Numbered from the stretch's first letter, positions 17,285-26,520 are shown. The stretch: DNA of 64,000 nt from Phormidium tenue FACHB-1050 (GCF_014696925.1 NZ_JACJQY010000011.1:1-64000), one strand, 5' to 3'. Numbers and translations are program-made. The notes: generated by a model from the sequence alone, not told the origin.

Positions 17285-19571
17285 AAGGATTTGGTGGACA
17301 CCAGAATAGATTTTGACTAGATATGCCAAGAGATTCAAGAATCTCCTTCATCTTTTTAGCACATTCCATCCAATAGTCTTGGTTGTCATACATCCAGTCG
17401 GGACTGAAGTGGAGATCGTAATGGAGCAGATTGGGAATATTTGCAAACTCGTCAGATGTTTGCTTAGAAATAAGCAACACACGGAATGGCTTGCCCTTAC
17501 ATTTAATCGTTAGCTTCTCGATCAGATCAAGTACATAGCCGCGATTAGTTACGCCAGTACGCACAAATAAAACTTCATCGCAATGATCCAGAGTGTATAA
17601 AAATCTCTTTGCCCGCGCCGAATAGCGAACCCGCATTCTTTCATGAATCGGCTGCATATTATTCGCAGGATCGTCAGTATCTTCGACTTCGTGCCCAAAG
17701 GATAAGCCAGACCATTTAGAATGATAGACTCTCCCTTCTTCAATATTGTAATGGAGATAATCAGGGTTCCACATGTCTCGGAAGTCATTCATTACCATGT
17801 CTGACACATCGCCTAGATTTGTGGAACGTGCCAAATCAAAGGGAAATGCTGGCCCATCATATTCCATTTTGTATAAGAGCATTCTCGCCGCACAGCGATC
17901 GCCTAATGGCAAAATGGCAATGCGATTAATTTCTGATAGTTTACATTTGTATTTGAGCAGCATTGTCGATTTGACTGGCGCTTTGACGCGACTCTCTAAA
18001 CCCTGCTCGCCAATCATCATCGTCCGAAATGGTGCTTCTGGATTGGCGGGATCGTGATAAACTCCCGCAGGCATGGCTGCTAGAGCAGACCGAATTTCTT
18101 TCCACATCGGATGGATGTTATATTCTTCTTCAGATTCATTGATAATCCGAATCGTGCGATCGCCTTCTTTGAGAATCCCTAGGTGTCCATCATAGTAAAG
18201 AATTTCTGCATTTTGAGGAGCAAAAAACTTAAGAGCAGAGCAATATTGAAGATCGACTCCAATCGGAATTTTAACTGTATTCTCAATTGAGCCATTAAAC
18301 CCAACTGAAAGCAATGGAACCAAGCCTAACTCATCATTTTTAGAGACATATGATGTACCAAAGGTTAAGCCAGCCTTGCGCTTCAGAGCTTCTTGTAATT
18401 CCTTCCAAGTAGGAGTGATATTGTAAGTATATTCAGACTTATTGATAATTCTCAAGGTCTGAGATTCAGGGTTAGCAAACACTTGAAATCCATATTTATC
18501 TTCATAAATAGAAATCTCGGATGTTTTGCTAGAATGCAATATTAGTCTTTGTGCTTGCGATCGCTGAACTCGATCAATCTGGAAAATGTCGAGATTAATC
18601 GCTTGAAACATTAGCTCATGTCCTTGGGAATTGGGATGAGCCACATCTAGAGATATGTCATGTTTCCAGCCTCCATAACCATTGTCCAATGCATCGAGCC
18701 AGTCAAGCATAGGCACTCCCCACTTCAACATGCGATGGTGAGTATCGCGCAGCAACCACGCATGTTCGGGGGTATAGTCTCCATGAGGATATAGACCACC
18801 AATAATAGGTAATGCACCTAAATCTTGAGTCATCTTGATTAATTGCAGTAACCCACTCTCAAAGCGACGCTGCACCGCTCTGCGATCATGTGGACGACAA
18901 TAAGCTAGTCCTTCATTTCCCAAGGAAAGAGAAATGATCACTACATCTGGTTTTTCAGGCGCAACAACCGAAGTAAAGCGTTCAATCGTGCTGGTGACAT
19001 TTGCCCCCAATTGTGATCGATTGACCAGTTGATGCCCATATTTTTCTTGCAAAGCTTGTCCTAGATGACTTGCCCAACCTTTGAGCAGCCAAGCACTACA
19101 TCCCATCGCCACAGAACTACCGATGACTAATACTTTAAGTCCATCTGGTGAGGGGATTGCTGATTTTGAGTCTGGAGCTAAGGCGATCGCCTTTTCCAAA
19201 TATCCATAGGGATATGCAGGAATATAACCAAAAGCTTGATCATCCACAATAATTGTCGAGGTTGAGGAATTAGTATGATCTAGTTCAATCGGAACCCATC
19301 GATTAGCAACATTTTCACATTCCCATTCAGTTTTGCCATTGGCTGCAACTCGTACATACTTATACTCAATTTTTGCTTCAGATTTTGCTTCAGAGTCAGG
19401 CAAGGTTAACGGATCAATTTCTACATCTACCCACCAAATTGGGTAGCGATCGCCTGATGTACGCAAAGGTAAATATTTTTTAATGTCCCACGATCCCAAT
19501 TGAGGAATCGAACCGACCATACCAATCATTTCCCCACTTTGAGTGGGAGCTTTTACCTGAAATCGATACAT
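17283..19571 (-). CDS. CBM20 - SGNH hydrolase - DUF1796 fusion protein
   Basis: 762 residues from the ATG at 19569-19571 (MYRFQVKAPTQSGEM); an earlier in-frame start is inside a palindrome. Residues 3-100 are a CBM20 starch-binding domain (GMVGSIPQLGSWDIKKYLPL, IEYKYVRV). Residues 145-345 are an SGNH/GDSL esterase: VLVIGSSVAMGC (Ser near 152), SLSLGNEGL, and DVAHPNSQGH (Asp/His near 309). Two related segments about 98 residues apart follow (RIINKSEYTYNI and RIINESEEEYNI, each then WKE). The C-terminal 215 residues, from RIAILPLGDRCAARM, match DUF1796, a papain-like cysteine peptidase family. No signal peptide is seen. It probably modifies a polysaccharide or glycoconjugate; substrate unknown. 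Confidence 0.85.
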   Translation of the reverse strand: MYRFQVKAPTQSGEMIGMVGSIPQLGSWDIKKYLPLRTSGDRYPIWWVDVEIDPLTLPDSEAKSEAKIEYKYVRVAANGKTEWECENVANRWVPIELDHTNSSTSTIIVDDQAFGYIPAYPYGYLEKAIALAPDSKSAIPSPDGLKVLVIGSSVAMGCSAWLLKGWASHLGQALQEKYGHQLVNRSQLGANVTSTIERFTSVVAPEKPDVVIISLSLGNEGLAYCRPHDRRAVQRRFESGLLQLIKMTQDLGALPIIGGLYPHGDYTPEHAWLLRDTHHRMLKWGVPMLDWLDALDNGYGGWKHDISLDVAHPNSQGHELMFQAINLDIFQIDRVQRSQAQRLILHSSKTSEISIYEDKYGFQVFANPESQTLRIINKSEYTYNITPTWKELQEALKRKAGLTFGTSYVSKNDELGLVPLLSVGFNGSIENTVKIPIGVDLQYCSALKFFAPQNAEILYYDGHLGILKEGDRTIRIINESEEEYNIHPMWKEIRSALAAMPAGVYHDPANPEAPFRTMMIGEQGLESRVKAPVKSTMLLKYKCKLSEINRIAILPLGDRCAARMLLYKMEYDGPAFPFDLARSTNLGDVSDMVMNDFRDMWNPDYLHYNIEEGRVYHSKWSGLSFGHEVEDTDDPANNMQPIHERMRVRYSARAKRFLYTLDHCDEVLFVRTGVTNRGYVLDLIEKLTIKCKGKPFRVLLISKQTSDEFANIPNLLHYDLHFSPDWMYDNQDYWMECAKKMKEILESLGISSQNLFWCPPNP

Positions 19572-19642
19572 AGAAATGTCTTCTGTGGATAGGACTTGAT
19601 TAGTTCTGCCTACTGTAGCTACTTGTTTTAAGGCAAGTCCCA

Positions 19643-19691
19643 CCCCCATTGATGAGATGTGGCTCGAAGCAACGCATCTCATCAATGGGGG
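19643..19691. repeat. Palindrome in the leader of the SGNH fusion gene
   Basis: 17-bp arms (CCCCCATTGATGAGATG and complement) around a 15-base centre containing tcgaagc. It would be coding only if the far-upstream start were used. Confidence 0.65.
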
Positions 19692-19867
19692 GGGCTGTCT
19701 TAGCAAGATCGGCTATAGCTATAACAATCATTAAGTATTTAGGGCGATCGCCTCAGGTTTGAACTGTCTTAGAATCTATCACTCATTAGGTTTTAAGTCT
19801 GTTTTAGAAACTACAGCTAGCTATCCAGAAATATCGTTATTGATTGCTCAAAATTGGAGAACAACAA

Positions 19868-19928
19868 AATAAGAAACCGATTTTTGATGGTGAGGCTTTG
19901 CCTCACCATCAAAAATCGGTTTCTTATT
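19868..19928. repeat. Long palindrome upstream of pgk
   Basis: Perfect 29-bp arms around ttt, beginning AATAAGAAACCGATTTTTG. With the palindrome at 19643 it is the only recognisable structure in the 518-base gap 19572-20089, which also holds the pgk promoter. Confidence 0.85.
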
Positions 19929-20089
19929 AAATTACAGCGCCATGATAATTCAATTTCGTCGCCAGAAAATTAAGAGGTAGCACAAAGAGCTGTCTCTTAT
20001 TTTTTGGAGTTTTAAACTGGACGGAATTCGGTAAAATTATTAAGACATTGTAAAAAAGCAACTTTATATACTACGAGTATAAAAATTTT

Positions 20090-21292
20090 ATGGCGAAGAA
20101 GAGTCTTGCAAGTTTGACTGCTACGGAATTAGCAGGCAAGAAAGTTTTAGTAAGAGTTGATTTTAACGTTCCTCAAGACGAAACAGGCAAAATTACCGAC
20201 GATACCCGTATTCGTGCAGCATTACCAACCATTAAGTATCTCACCGAAGCTGGCGCTCGCGTAATCCTCACTAGCCACTTCGGCAGACCTAAGGGTGTTA
20301 CCGAAAGCCTCCGCCTCAATCCTGTAGCAGTACGTTTATCGGAGTTACTTGGTCAGCCCGTTGTCAAAACCGATGATTGCATTGGTGACGCAGTTGCTGC
20401 TCAAGTTAATGCTCTTAACAACGGCGATGTTGCTTTGTTAGAAAACGTGCGTTTTTATCCTGAAGAAGAAAAGAACGATCCTGAATTCGCCAAAAAACTA
20501 GCATCTTTGGCTGACATTTATGTAAATGATGCCTTTGGTACTGCCCACCGCGCCCATGCCTCAACTGAAGGCGTAACCAAGTACATCAGCACCTCAGTTG
20601 CTGGTTTCTTGCTTGATAAAGAATTGCAATATTTGAGCGGTGCGATCGACAATCCTAAGCGTCCTTTAGCAGCGATTGTTGGTGGTTCTAAGGTTTCTAG
20701 CAAGATCGGCGTAATCGAAACCTTGCTCGATAAGGTCGATTATTTGTTGCTCGGCGGCGGCATGATCTTCACCTTCTACAAAGCTCGTGGCTTGAGTGTT
20801 GGTAAGTCTCTCGTTGAAGAAGACAAGCTAGACTTAGCTCGAGCCCTTGAAAAGAAAGCCGCAGAACGTGGTGTCAAGTTCTTGTTGCCTACTGATGTAG
20901 TTGTAGCTGATAATTTCAAACCCGATGCCAATGCTCAAACCGTTAGCATTGACAATATTCCTGATGGTTGGATGGGCTTGGATATTGGACCAGACTCCGT
21001 AAAGGTATTCCAAGAGGCGCTTTCAAATTGCAAATCTGCAATCTGGAATGGTCCTATGGGCGTATTTGAGTTTGATAAGTTTGCGGTTGGTACTGAAGCG
21101 ATCGCGCATACTCTTGCCGATCTCACAGCCACTGGTACAATCACTATCATCGGCGGCGGCGACTCCGTAGCTGCGGTTGAGAAGGTTGGTGTTGCTGACA
21201 AGATGAGCCACATCTCCACTGGTGGTGGTGCAAGCTTAGAATTGCTCGAAGGCAAAATCTTACCTGGTATCGCTGCTTTGAACGAAGCTTAA
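20090..21292 (+). CDS. pgk: Phosphoglycerate kinase
   Basis: 400 residues, full length. It transfers the acyl phosphate of 1,3-bisphosphoglycerate to ADP, or the reverse in the Calvin cycle. The N-terminal domain has [16 protein letters not shown] and SHFGRPKG for substrate binding; the conserved [20 protein letters not shown] follows near residue 145. The C-terminal nucleotide domain has GPMGVFE and [13 protein letters not shown], then [14 protein letters not shown]. Codon use is high-expression-like (few HIP1 sites, regular third positions). Monocistronic, with a terminator shared with the convergent COP23 gene. Confidence 0.98.
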   Translation: MAKKSLASLTATELAGKKVLVRVDFNVPQDETGKITDDTRIRAALPTIKYLTEAGARVILTSHFGRPKGVTESLRLNPVAVRLSELLGQPVVKTDDCIGDAVAAQVNALNNGDVALLENVRFYPEEEKNDPEFAKKLASLADIYVNDAFGTAHRAHASTEGVTKYISTSVAGFLLDKELQYLSGAIDNPKRPLAAIVGGSKVSSKIGVIETLLDKVDYLLLGGGMIFTFYKARGLSVGKSLVEEDKLDLARALEKKAAERGVKFLLPTDVVVADNFKPDANAQTVSIDNIPDGWMGLDIGPDSVKVFQEALSNCKSAIWNGPMGVFEFDKFAVGTEAIAHTLADLTATGTITIIGGGDSVAAVEKVGVADKMSHISTGGGASLELLEGKILPGIAALNEA

Positions 21293-21293
21293 T

Positions 21294-21342
21294 ATTTCCG
21301 TTAAAAAAAGGGGCGCGATGCGCCCCTTTTTTTAACGGAAAT
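21294..21342. terminator. Bidirectional terminator shared by pgk and the COP23 gene
   Basis: Perfect 23-bp arms around gat, with GGGGCGC / GCGCCCC and seven-base A and T runs. It starts just after the pgk stop and includes the stop codon of the convergent COP23 gene. Confidence 0.9.
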
Positions 21343-22141
21343 TATCGGGATTGAGTCGTCTACCGCCACTAGTAAAGCCATTGTTAGCCAGACTTGCACC
21401 AGTGCCACCATCACTAGGATCAAGGAATGGCTTCAAGTACAAGTTGCCACTACGTACATTGGATACCGTGCGGCTTGGTGATAGCACTGAACCAAGGACA
21501 CCATTAATTCCTCTAAGATCAATGCCTAAACCAAGATCACCAGTGATGTCATTTAAAGAGCGATCGCGTCCGCGATAAGTATTCACAGCCGTGGTTTGTT
21601 GACCGCTATCAGCCGTAGCAAGATTGCCAAACACCTGATCGCGAGTGGCGATCGGATCTTGACCATTGGGAACGGTCAAGACAATACGACAGGCTGAATT
21701 TTTATCAGTCGTGGCACAGATCACGTTATAGCCGTTTTCAGTACTGGTTCGCATTTCTAGCAAACCATCGGGACGATAGGACTCTAAACGACGACTAATT
21801 TCATTGCAACGTCTTTCAGGTGACCAACCATCGCCCATGAGGCTAGGAGCAGCCCAAGGGAAATATTTTTGGGGTTGACTCTTAGGTTGATAAACCACAA
21901 TATACTGACCATCACGCGCTTGACAGCTAAAACGAGCCGTTTTGTTGTCCGTAGGATTAGCAGCTTTGTCGTTGGGATTTTCGGAGGGAAGCGTGGAGGG
22001 ATTTGAGCTAGGGCTGGTCTCGACAGGAATAATCTGCGCGAAACTAGGGCTTGCGACTAGAGGCAAACTAAGGGCGATCGCCGATAAGCAGCCAAATTGC
22101 TTTCGCAAAAATTTTGGTAAATTTCGGGTTGAGTAGTTCAT
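21332..22141 (-). CDS. COP23-domain exported protein
   Basis: 269 residues from the ATG at 22139-22141 (MNYSTRNLPKFLRKQ), chosen because a signal peptide follows at once (LSAIALSLPLVASPSFAQ); an upstream start would bury it. The domain from about residue 68 matches the cyanobacterial circadian oscillating protein COP23 family: RFSCQARDGQYIVVYQPKS, then WSPERRCNEISRRLESYRPD and VICATTDKNSACRIVLTV. Paired cysteines suggest disulfides in an exported protein. A Ser/Pro/Asn-rich linker lies between. The molecular function of COP23 is unknown. Confidence 0.85.
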   Translation of the reverse strand: MNYSTRNLPKFLRKQFGCLSAIALSLPLVASPSFAQIIPVETSPSSNPSTLPSENPNDKAANPTDNKTARFSCQARDGQYIVVYQPKSQPQKYFPWAAPSLMGDGWSPERRCNEISRRLESYRPDGLLEMRTSTENGYNVICATTDKNSACRIVLTVPNGQDPIATRDQVFGNLATADSGQQTTAVNTYRGRDRSLNDITGDLGLGIDLRGINGVLGSVLSPSRTVSNVRSGNLYLKPFLDPSDGGTGASLANNGFTSGGRRLNPDNFR

Positions 22142-22320
22142 AGGATTAGCGGGTGTGTGAGGATTAGTAGACAAATCAAGGCTTCCCCCCAGATATATTT
22201 TGTGACTCTTGCGTAGAACGCCTATGAGATTGCGCGTCACTTTTTCTGATTCTAACTATAGATCCTTAGATCTTTCTATAGTTGCATGACCTTATGTTCA
22301 GAAAATATGTTCCCTCCAAC

Positions 22321-22359
22321 AATAAAAAAAGGCTGTGCTTAGCACAGCCTTTTTTTATT
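22321..22359. terminator. Terminator after the FAH-family gene
   Basis: GGCTGTGCT / AGCACAGCC with a one-base loop, flanked by A7 and T7 runs. Abuts the stop codon at 22359-22361. Confidence 0.85.
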
Positions 22360-23180
22360 TAGTCATTAATTTCGCTTTCTTCCGTCTCATCGTCAGACGG
22401 TAAAGGCGATCGCAAGATTACAGTGTTATGCAATTTACCAATCCCCTCGATTTCAATATAAATGCGATCGCCTTCTTGCATCGGACCAACACCTTCAGGC
22501 GTACCCGTGAGAATGATATCCCCTGGCAGTAAAGTCATAATTTGGCTAATGTAAGACACGATATAATCTGGTGAAAATACCATTTCCTCGATTGAGGCAG
22601 CCTGAAAAGGCTTTTTAGTATCATTTACAAAGGTCTGCAACATCGCAGTAGGACTGATTTCGCGCACAATCCACGGTCCCAAGGGACAGAAAGTGTCAAA
22701 GCCCTTACCCCTAGTCCATTGACTATCGCTTCTTTGGAGATCCCTTGCAGTCACATCGTTGGCGATCGTGTAGCCCCAAATCGCAGCGATCGCTTGATTA
22801 GGTGTGACATTAAAACAATGAGAACCAATCACCAATGCTAGCTCACCTTCATATTCCACCCGTTTAGATTGTGGTGGAATAGCTATTTCTGCTTCAGGCG
22901 CAATAATTGTCGTAGGTGGCTTTAAAAATATAATTGGCTCTTTTGGTACTTCTCCACCCATTTCCGCAGCATGAGCGGAATAGTTTTTACCTACAGCAAC
23001 AATCTTGCTCGGTTCGCAGGGAGCTAAAAGTTGATAAGTATCTGGCGCAAGTAATTCTCCATTTGGCTCCCCTCCCAGCCAAGGTGCTGTATTGAGTAGC
23101 TTTATAGATTGGTTCAACTCTAACAGCCCATAATAGACTTTCCCTTGGGAAGTTTTCACGCGAACATAACGATCCGCCAT
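22359..23180 (-). CDS. Fumarylacetoacetate hydrolase family protein
   Basis: 273 residues. The FAH fold starts after a short N-terminal domain: KIVAVGKNYSAHAAEMG, then IFLKPPTTIIAPEAEIAIP. Metal-binding acidic residues are in RVEYEGELALVIG (Glu-x-Glu) and IANDVTARDLQ (Asp), and the substrate loop is SQWTRGKGFDTFCPLGPWIV. The C-terminus has PGDIILTGTPEGVGPMQEGD. Members cleave C-C bonds or decarboxylate acylpyruvates (for example FAHD1); the actual substrate is not predictable. It is monocistronic. Confidence 0.92.
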   Translation of the reverse strand: MADRYVRVKTSQGKVYYGLLELNQSIKLLNTAPWLGGEPNGELLAPDTYQLLAPCEPSKIVAVGKNYSAHAAEMGGEVPKEPIIFLKPPTTIIAPEAEIAIPPQSKRVEYEGELALVIGSHCFNVTPNQAIAAIWGYTIANDVTARDLQRSDSQWTRGKGFDTFCPLGPWIVREISPTAMLQTFVNDTKKPFQAASIEEMVFSPDYIVSYISQIMTLLPGDIILTGTPEGVGPMQEGDRIYIEIEGIGKLHNTVILRSPLPSDDETEESEIND

Positions 23181-23274
23181 AGCATCTTATTTGTATCTAA
23201 ATATTAAGAGGGGGAACCTAGCAGCCTTGATTATATAGCAATCACCATCATAAACCTAGGAAGGTGCGGTGGCT

Positions 23275-23437
23275 CAGCAATTCTCATTATAAAAATAGTT
23301 TTTTTGAAAGCTCGCCGTTGGCAAGCTTTCAAAAAAAATGATTTTGGTGTTTCCAGCGCCGAAGAGTTTTGTAATTTGATAAGGAACCAAATTTTTGATG
23401 GCGCGGCTCCGCCGCGCCATCAAAAATTTGGTTCCTT
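23275..23437. repeat. Family D element and a 27-bp-arm palindrome
   Basis: 23275-23380 begins CAGCAATTCTCATTATAAAA-like, holds an 18-bp hairpin (23299-23337) and ends near GTTTCCAGCGCC; a relative is at 49868-49976. Immediately after, 23381-23437 is a palindrome with perfect 27-bp arms (AAGGAACCAAATTTTTGATG start) and loop tcc. No gene occurs in 23181-23838. Confidence 0.75.
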
Positions 23438-23457
23438 GTTTTACGGCAAAGCTCTAA

Positions 23458-23672
23458 TATCAATTCACGAAAATGTTGCCACGCTTTTGTGAACTATAGC
23501 TGTCGCCATTTTTGTTAGGACATAAAACCCAGATAGTGTGAGGCGGCGCGAAGCGCCGCCTCACACTATCTGGGTTTTGATTTGTCCTGGTACAGGTAGC
23601 TATAGCTATAAAAACCAAACCCAGTAAGAGTTTTAAAAACACAAAATGGCGTAGCAATTTTGTGTTTTGGTA
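23458..23672. repeat. Family A element inserted in a family B element
   Basis: Family B left half (23458-23493, TCAATTCACGAAAATGTTG) is interrupted by a full family A element (23494-23605) bounded by CTATAGCT / AGCTATAG, after which the B right half resumes (AAAAACCAAACCCAGTAAG to TGGTA). The A core is a perfect 26-bp palindrome, 23524-23578, around gaa. Confidence 0.75.
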
Positions 23673-23673
23673 T

Positions 23674-23713
23674 AAGTCCAAAATGAACCGCGATCGCGGT
23701 TCATTTTGGACTT
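23674..23713. repeat. 40-bp perfect self-complementary sequence
   Basis: AAGTCCAAAATGAACCGCGA is followed directly by its exact reverse complement; the centre is CGCGATCGCG. There is no loop at all, unlike the other palindromes. Confidence 0.85.
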
Positions 23714-23763
23714 TCTTTTTGGTCTTACTAAGCTAGTTTGAGGTATACAACCGCAAGTTGTTT

Positions 23764-23830
23764 CTAAGTAGCTAAGCAAGGCTTGAGCCTCCCGCTACGC
23801 GGGAGGCTCAAGCCTTGCTTAGCTACTTAG
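23764..23830. repeat. Palindrome with perfect 32-bp arms before the symporter gene
   Basis: Arms CTAAGTAGCTAAGCAAGGCT... (32 bp each, 23764-23795 and 23799-23830) around tac. It ends eight bases before the chosen symporter start, so its hairpin could affect translation initiation. Confidence 0.85.
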
Positions 23831-23838
23831 CTGTTTTT

Positions 23839-25089
23839 ATGTTAGTAAATTGGAATATGAGTCTATCTACATTCATCCTAGTTTCGCTTGCCTTTGGAGT
23901 TGCCTTTGGAACTCTATTAAATACAACTTTCCCTCAGAATATTGAACTAATTAATCAAAGTTTTTTAGCTCCAGTTGGGGAATCTTTTTTAAGGTTAATT
24001 CAATTTGTAGTTGTTCCCATTGTTTTTTCTTCTTTAATCATGGGATTAACCCGAATTCAAGGAGCAGGGCAAGTGGGCAGATATACAGTCAAGTTAATGA
24101 CCAGTTACTTGATTACTAGCTCAATAGCACTTTGTGTGGGTATGGGGACAGCCTATTTTTTGCAACCTGGTAGTGGTGTGACAGGCTTCTCTATGTCTGA
24201 GAATATTAGTATTACAGAAGCTCCTTCTCTCATATCTTGGTTAGTGAGCCTAATTCCTGTCAATCCATTAGAAGCTCTCAGTACTGGCAATCTATTGCAA
24301 ATCATTTTTTCGGCAGTTCTACTAGGCATAGGCGTGCAACTTGCTAAAGAGAAAGCCAAACCCTTTGTCGAATTCATTGAAAGTATCTATCACATTAGCG
24401 AAAAGACTTTATCCATAATTTTGTATGTCGCTCCTTTGGGTGTATTTGCCCTCATGAGTTCTACGATCGCTACTCAAGGATTAGAACTAGTTGCTAAATT
24501 ATTTCTCTATGTTTTGGGTTTAGTGATTGCTTCTTCGATCATGATTTGTCTGGATATGCTGGTTCTGTTTATTCTCAAAGCTGATCCTTTAAGATTTCTA
24601 CGTAGTCTTTCAGAGGCGATCGCCCTAGCGTTTGGGACAGCTAGTTCTAATGCAGCGCTGCCCGTGGTATTACAAAATATTCAAGAGAATTATGGATTGC
24701 GTGAAGAAATAGCCAGCTTTGCCATTCCCCTAGGTACTGCACTCAAACGTGATGGTGCAGCAATTTTACAAGGATTTAATGCCTTGTTCGTAGCTCAAAT
24801 TTACCAAGTTCCCTTAACGCCTTCCCTATTAACTGCGATCGCCGTTAGTAGTTTGTTGGTTTCCTTTAGTACTCCTGGAGTTCCTGGCTCAGCCCTAATC
24901 ACAATGGCAACTGTGCTTTCAGCTTCAGGATTGCCATTAGAAGCGATCGCTTTAGTTGCAGGAATTGATCGGCTTACCGATGGCTTTAAAACTGTTGTCA
25001 ATATTATTGGTAATAGTGTTAACGCTATTATTCTCAGTCATTGGGAAGTAGAACAAATATCTGAAGTAGAACAAATAACTGCTATCTGA
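23839..25089 (+). CDS. Dicarboxylate/amino acid:cation symporter (DAACS family)
   Basis: About 416 residues from the ATG at 23839; another ATG at 23857 is also possible, and the sequence before 23839 is a palindrome. Eight membrane helices of the GltP/DctA type are seen. Signatures include FLRLIQFVVVPIVFSSLIMG near the N-terminus, the re-entrant loop serine motif FGTASSNAALPVVLQNIQ, helix 7 and DGAAILQGFNALFVAQIYQ, and the second re-entrant loop FSTPGVPGSALITMATVL. It imports glutamate, aspartate or C4-dicarboxylates with Na+ or H+. Transcribed alone. Confidence 0.93.
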   Translation: MLVNWNMSLSTFILVSLAFGVAFGTLLNTTFPQNIELINQSFLAPVGESFLRLIQFVVVPIVFSSLIMGLTRIQGAGQVGRYTVKLMTSYLITSSIALCVGMGTAYFLQPGSGVTGFSMSENISITEAPSLISWLVSLIPVNPLEALSTGNLLQIIFSAVLLGIGVQLAKEKAKPFVEFIESIYHISEKTLSIILYVAPLGVFALMSSTIATQGLELVAKLFLYVLGLVIASSIMICLDMLVLFILKADPLRFLRSLSEAIALAFGTASSNAALPVVLQNIQENYGLREEIASFAIPLGTALKRDGAAILQGFNALFVAQIYQVPLTPSLLTAIAVSSLLVSFSTPGVPGSALITMATVLSASGLPLEAIALVAGIDRLTDGFKTVVNIIGNSVNAIILSHWEVEQISEVEQITAI

Positions 25090-25122
25090 ATAAAAACCTC
25101 TGCTTAGCAGAGGTTTTTATTC
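25088..25122. terminator. Bidirectional terminator after the symporter gene
   Basis: Perfect 17-bp arms GAATAAAAACCTCTGCT around one base, ending TTTTTATTC; starts at the symporter stop codon and lies before the convergent psb28 gene. Confidence 0.88.
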
Positions 25123-25144
25123 GGAATTTACTTTAAGACCTCAT

Positions 25145-25486
25145 TTAGGCTTTGTTTAAACTCATCCCATTAGACTCAGCATAACGATTCATAAATCTCA
25201 GGAAGCGCTCCCAATCACGTTCGCCTTCAATTTTATGAATTGCTTCAATCCCTGCTGATTTACCATTGATGAATTTGGCGTTGACGTTGCGTGTCACCAT
25301 TTCGCCTTCTTCATCAATCATATACATTCCCAATATCTCATTATTGTTAGCATTCTCGCCACTCATGCATTTAGGTGAATCGAAGATAAATACTGCAACA
25401 CTCGTATCTCCGTCCTTAGAGCGCGTAATTTTTACATCGGTGGCTTCTTCGTCAATACCGAGCGCCAACTGTATTCTTGCTGTCAT
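25145..25486 (-). CDS. psb28: Photosystem II assembly factor Psb28
   Basis: 113 residues, full family length. The sequence runs RIQLALGIDEEATDVKITRS, SVAVFIFDSPKCM, then MYMIDEEGEMVTRNVNAKF and the C-terminal RFMNRYAESNGM. These are the conserved parts of Psb28 (older name PsbW-like/Psb13). It is a soluble protein on the cytosolic face of thylakoids that binds assembling CP47-containing photosystem II intermediates and helps chlorophyll protein biogenesis. The gene is single and lies between the symporter terminator and purU. Confidence 0.93.
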   Translation of the reverse strand: MTARIQLALGIDEEATDVKITRSKDGDTSVAVFIFDSPKCMSGENANNNEILGMYMIDEEGEMVTRNVNAKFINGKSAGIEAIHKIEGERDWERFLRFMNRYAESNGMSLNKA

Positions 25487-25605
25487 TTTTTAAAACCTTG
25501 ATCTAAAACTTTGAATAAGACTTTTTTAAAAGCACATTTGTATTAACATAACTCAAAATTAACACTCATTAACAGTAAAGGTGTAGCTTTGTAACAGCTT
25601 TACTG

Positions 25606-26478
25606 TTAATCAAATACTACTGTTCGCAACCCTAAGCCTGAACTTGCCGATTGTCCATAAATTAATACACGGTTTTGTAAATGTTGTCTGACGGCTCTAG
25701 CTAAGACAATGCGCTCTAAGTCTTTGCCTTTGCGAATCAGGTCAGTAACCGAATCACGATGCGAAACTCGAATGACATCCTGCTCAATAATTGGACCTTC
25801 ATCTAATTCCTCAGTGACATAATGAGCTGTTGCACCAATGATTTTTACACCACGCTTATAGGCGCGATGATAGGGATTTGCACCTGCAAAAGCGGGTAAA
25901 AATGAATGGTGAATATTAATAACTTGCGAGAACTGTGAGAGAAAGTCTGGACTCAAAACTTGCATATACTTCGCGAGAACGACTAAATCAATCTTGTATT
26001 GTTTGAGTAAAGCAAGTTGCTGCTTTTCTTGCTCCAACTTATTTTCTGGCGCGATCGCCATATGATGATAATTAATCCCGAAGTTATGGGCAACTTTTTC
26101 TAAATCTGGGTGATTGCTAATCACCACAGGGATCGTCGCTGAGAGTTCGTGCGATCGCTGCCGTAAAATCAAATCGTACAAGCAATGATCTTGCTTAGAG
26201 ACAAAAATGGCAATCCGACGCACATAATCAGAAAACTGAATACTCCATTTAGCATGAATTTCAGTTGCTAATTTCTCAAAGGTCGGCTTAATTTCTGATC
26301 GCGCTAAATCGAAGTTTTCCAAGTCCCACTCAACACGCATCAAAAACAATCCCGCCGTACTATCAGCATGTTGATCGGCATGGAGAATATTCCCACCGTG
26401 GGAAAATACCCAGTCCGAAATTTTTGCCACTAAGCCTTTTTGGTCAGGACAAGAAACTAATAAAGTTGCAGTAGTCAT
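25606..26478 (-). CDS. purU: Formyltetrahydrofolate deformylase
   Basis: 290 residues. An N-terminal ACT domain (SCPDQKGLVAKISDWVFSHG) precedes a formyltransferase-fold catalytic domain with VVISNHPDLEKVAHNFGINY and the active site VINIHHSFLPAFAGANPYHR, IIGATAHYVTEELDEGPII (Asn, His and Asp catalytic). The enzyme hydrolyses 10-formyl-THF to formate and THF, balancing the one-carbon pool. Both domains are complete. It shares direction with psb28 and the alkyltransferase-like gene upstream, with repeats between. Confidence 0.96.
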   Translation of the reverse strand: MTTATLLVSCPDQKGLVAKISDWVFSHGGNILHADQHADSTAGLFLMRVEWDLENFDLARSEIKPTFEKLATEIHAKWSIQFSDYVRRIAIFVSKQDHCLYDLILRQRSHELSATIPVVISNHPDLEKVAHNFGINYHHMAIAPENKLEQEKQQLALLKQYKIDLVVLAKYMQVLSPDFLSQFSQVINIHHSFLPAFAGANPYHRAYKRGVKIIGATAHYVTEELDEGPIIEQDVIRVSHRDSVTDLIRKGKDLERIVLARAVRQHLQNRVLIYGQSASSGLGLRTVVFD

Positions 26479-26520
26479 AGTGTTCGTCGTGCTTTGTAGC
26501 CATTTTTGCTGAATTAATAT

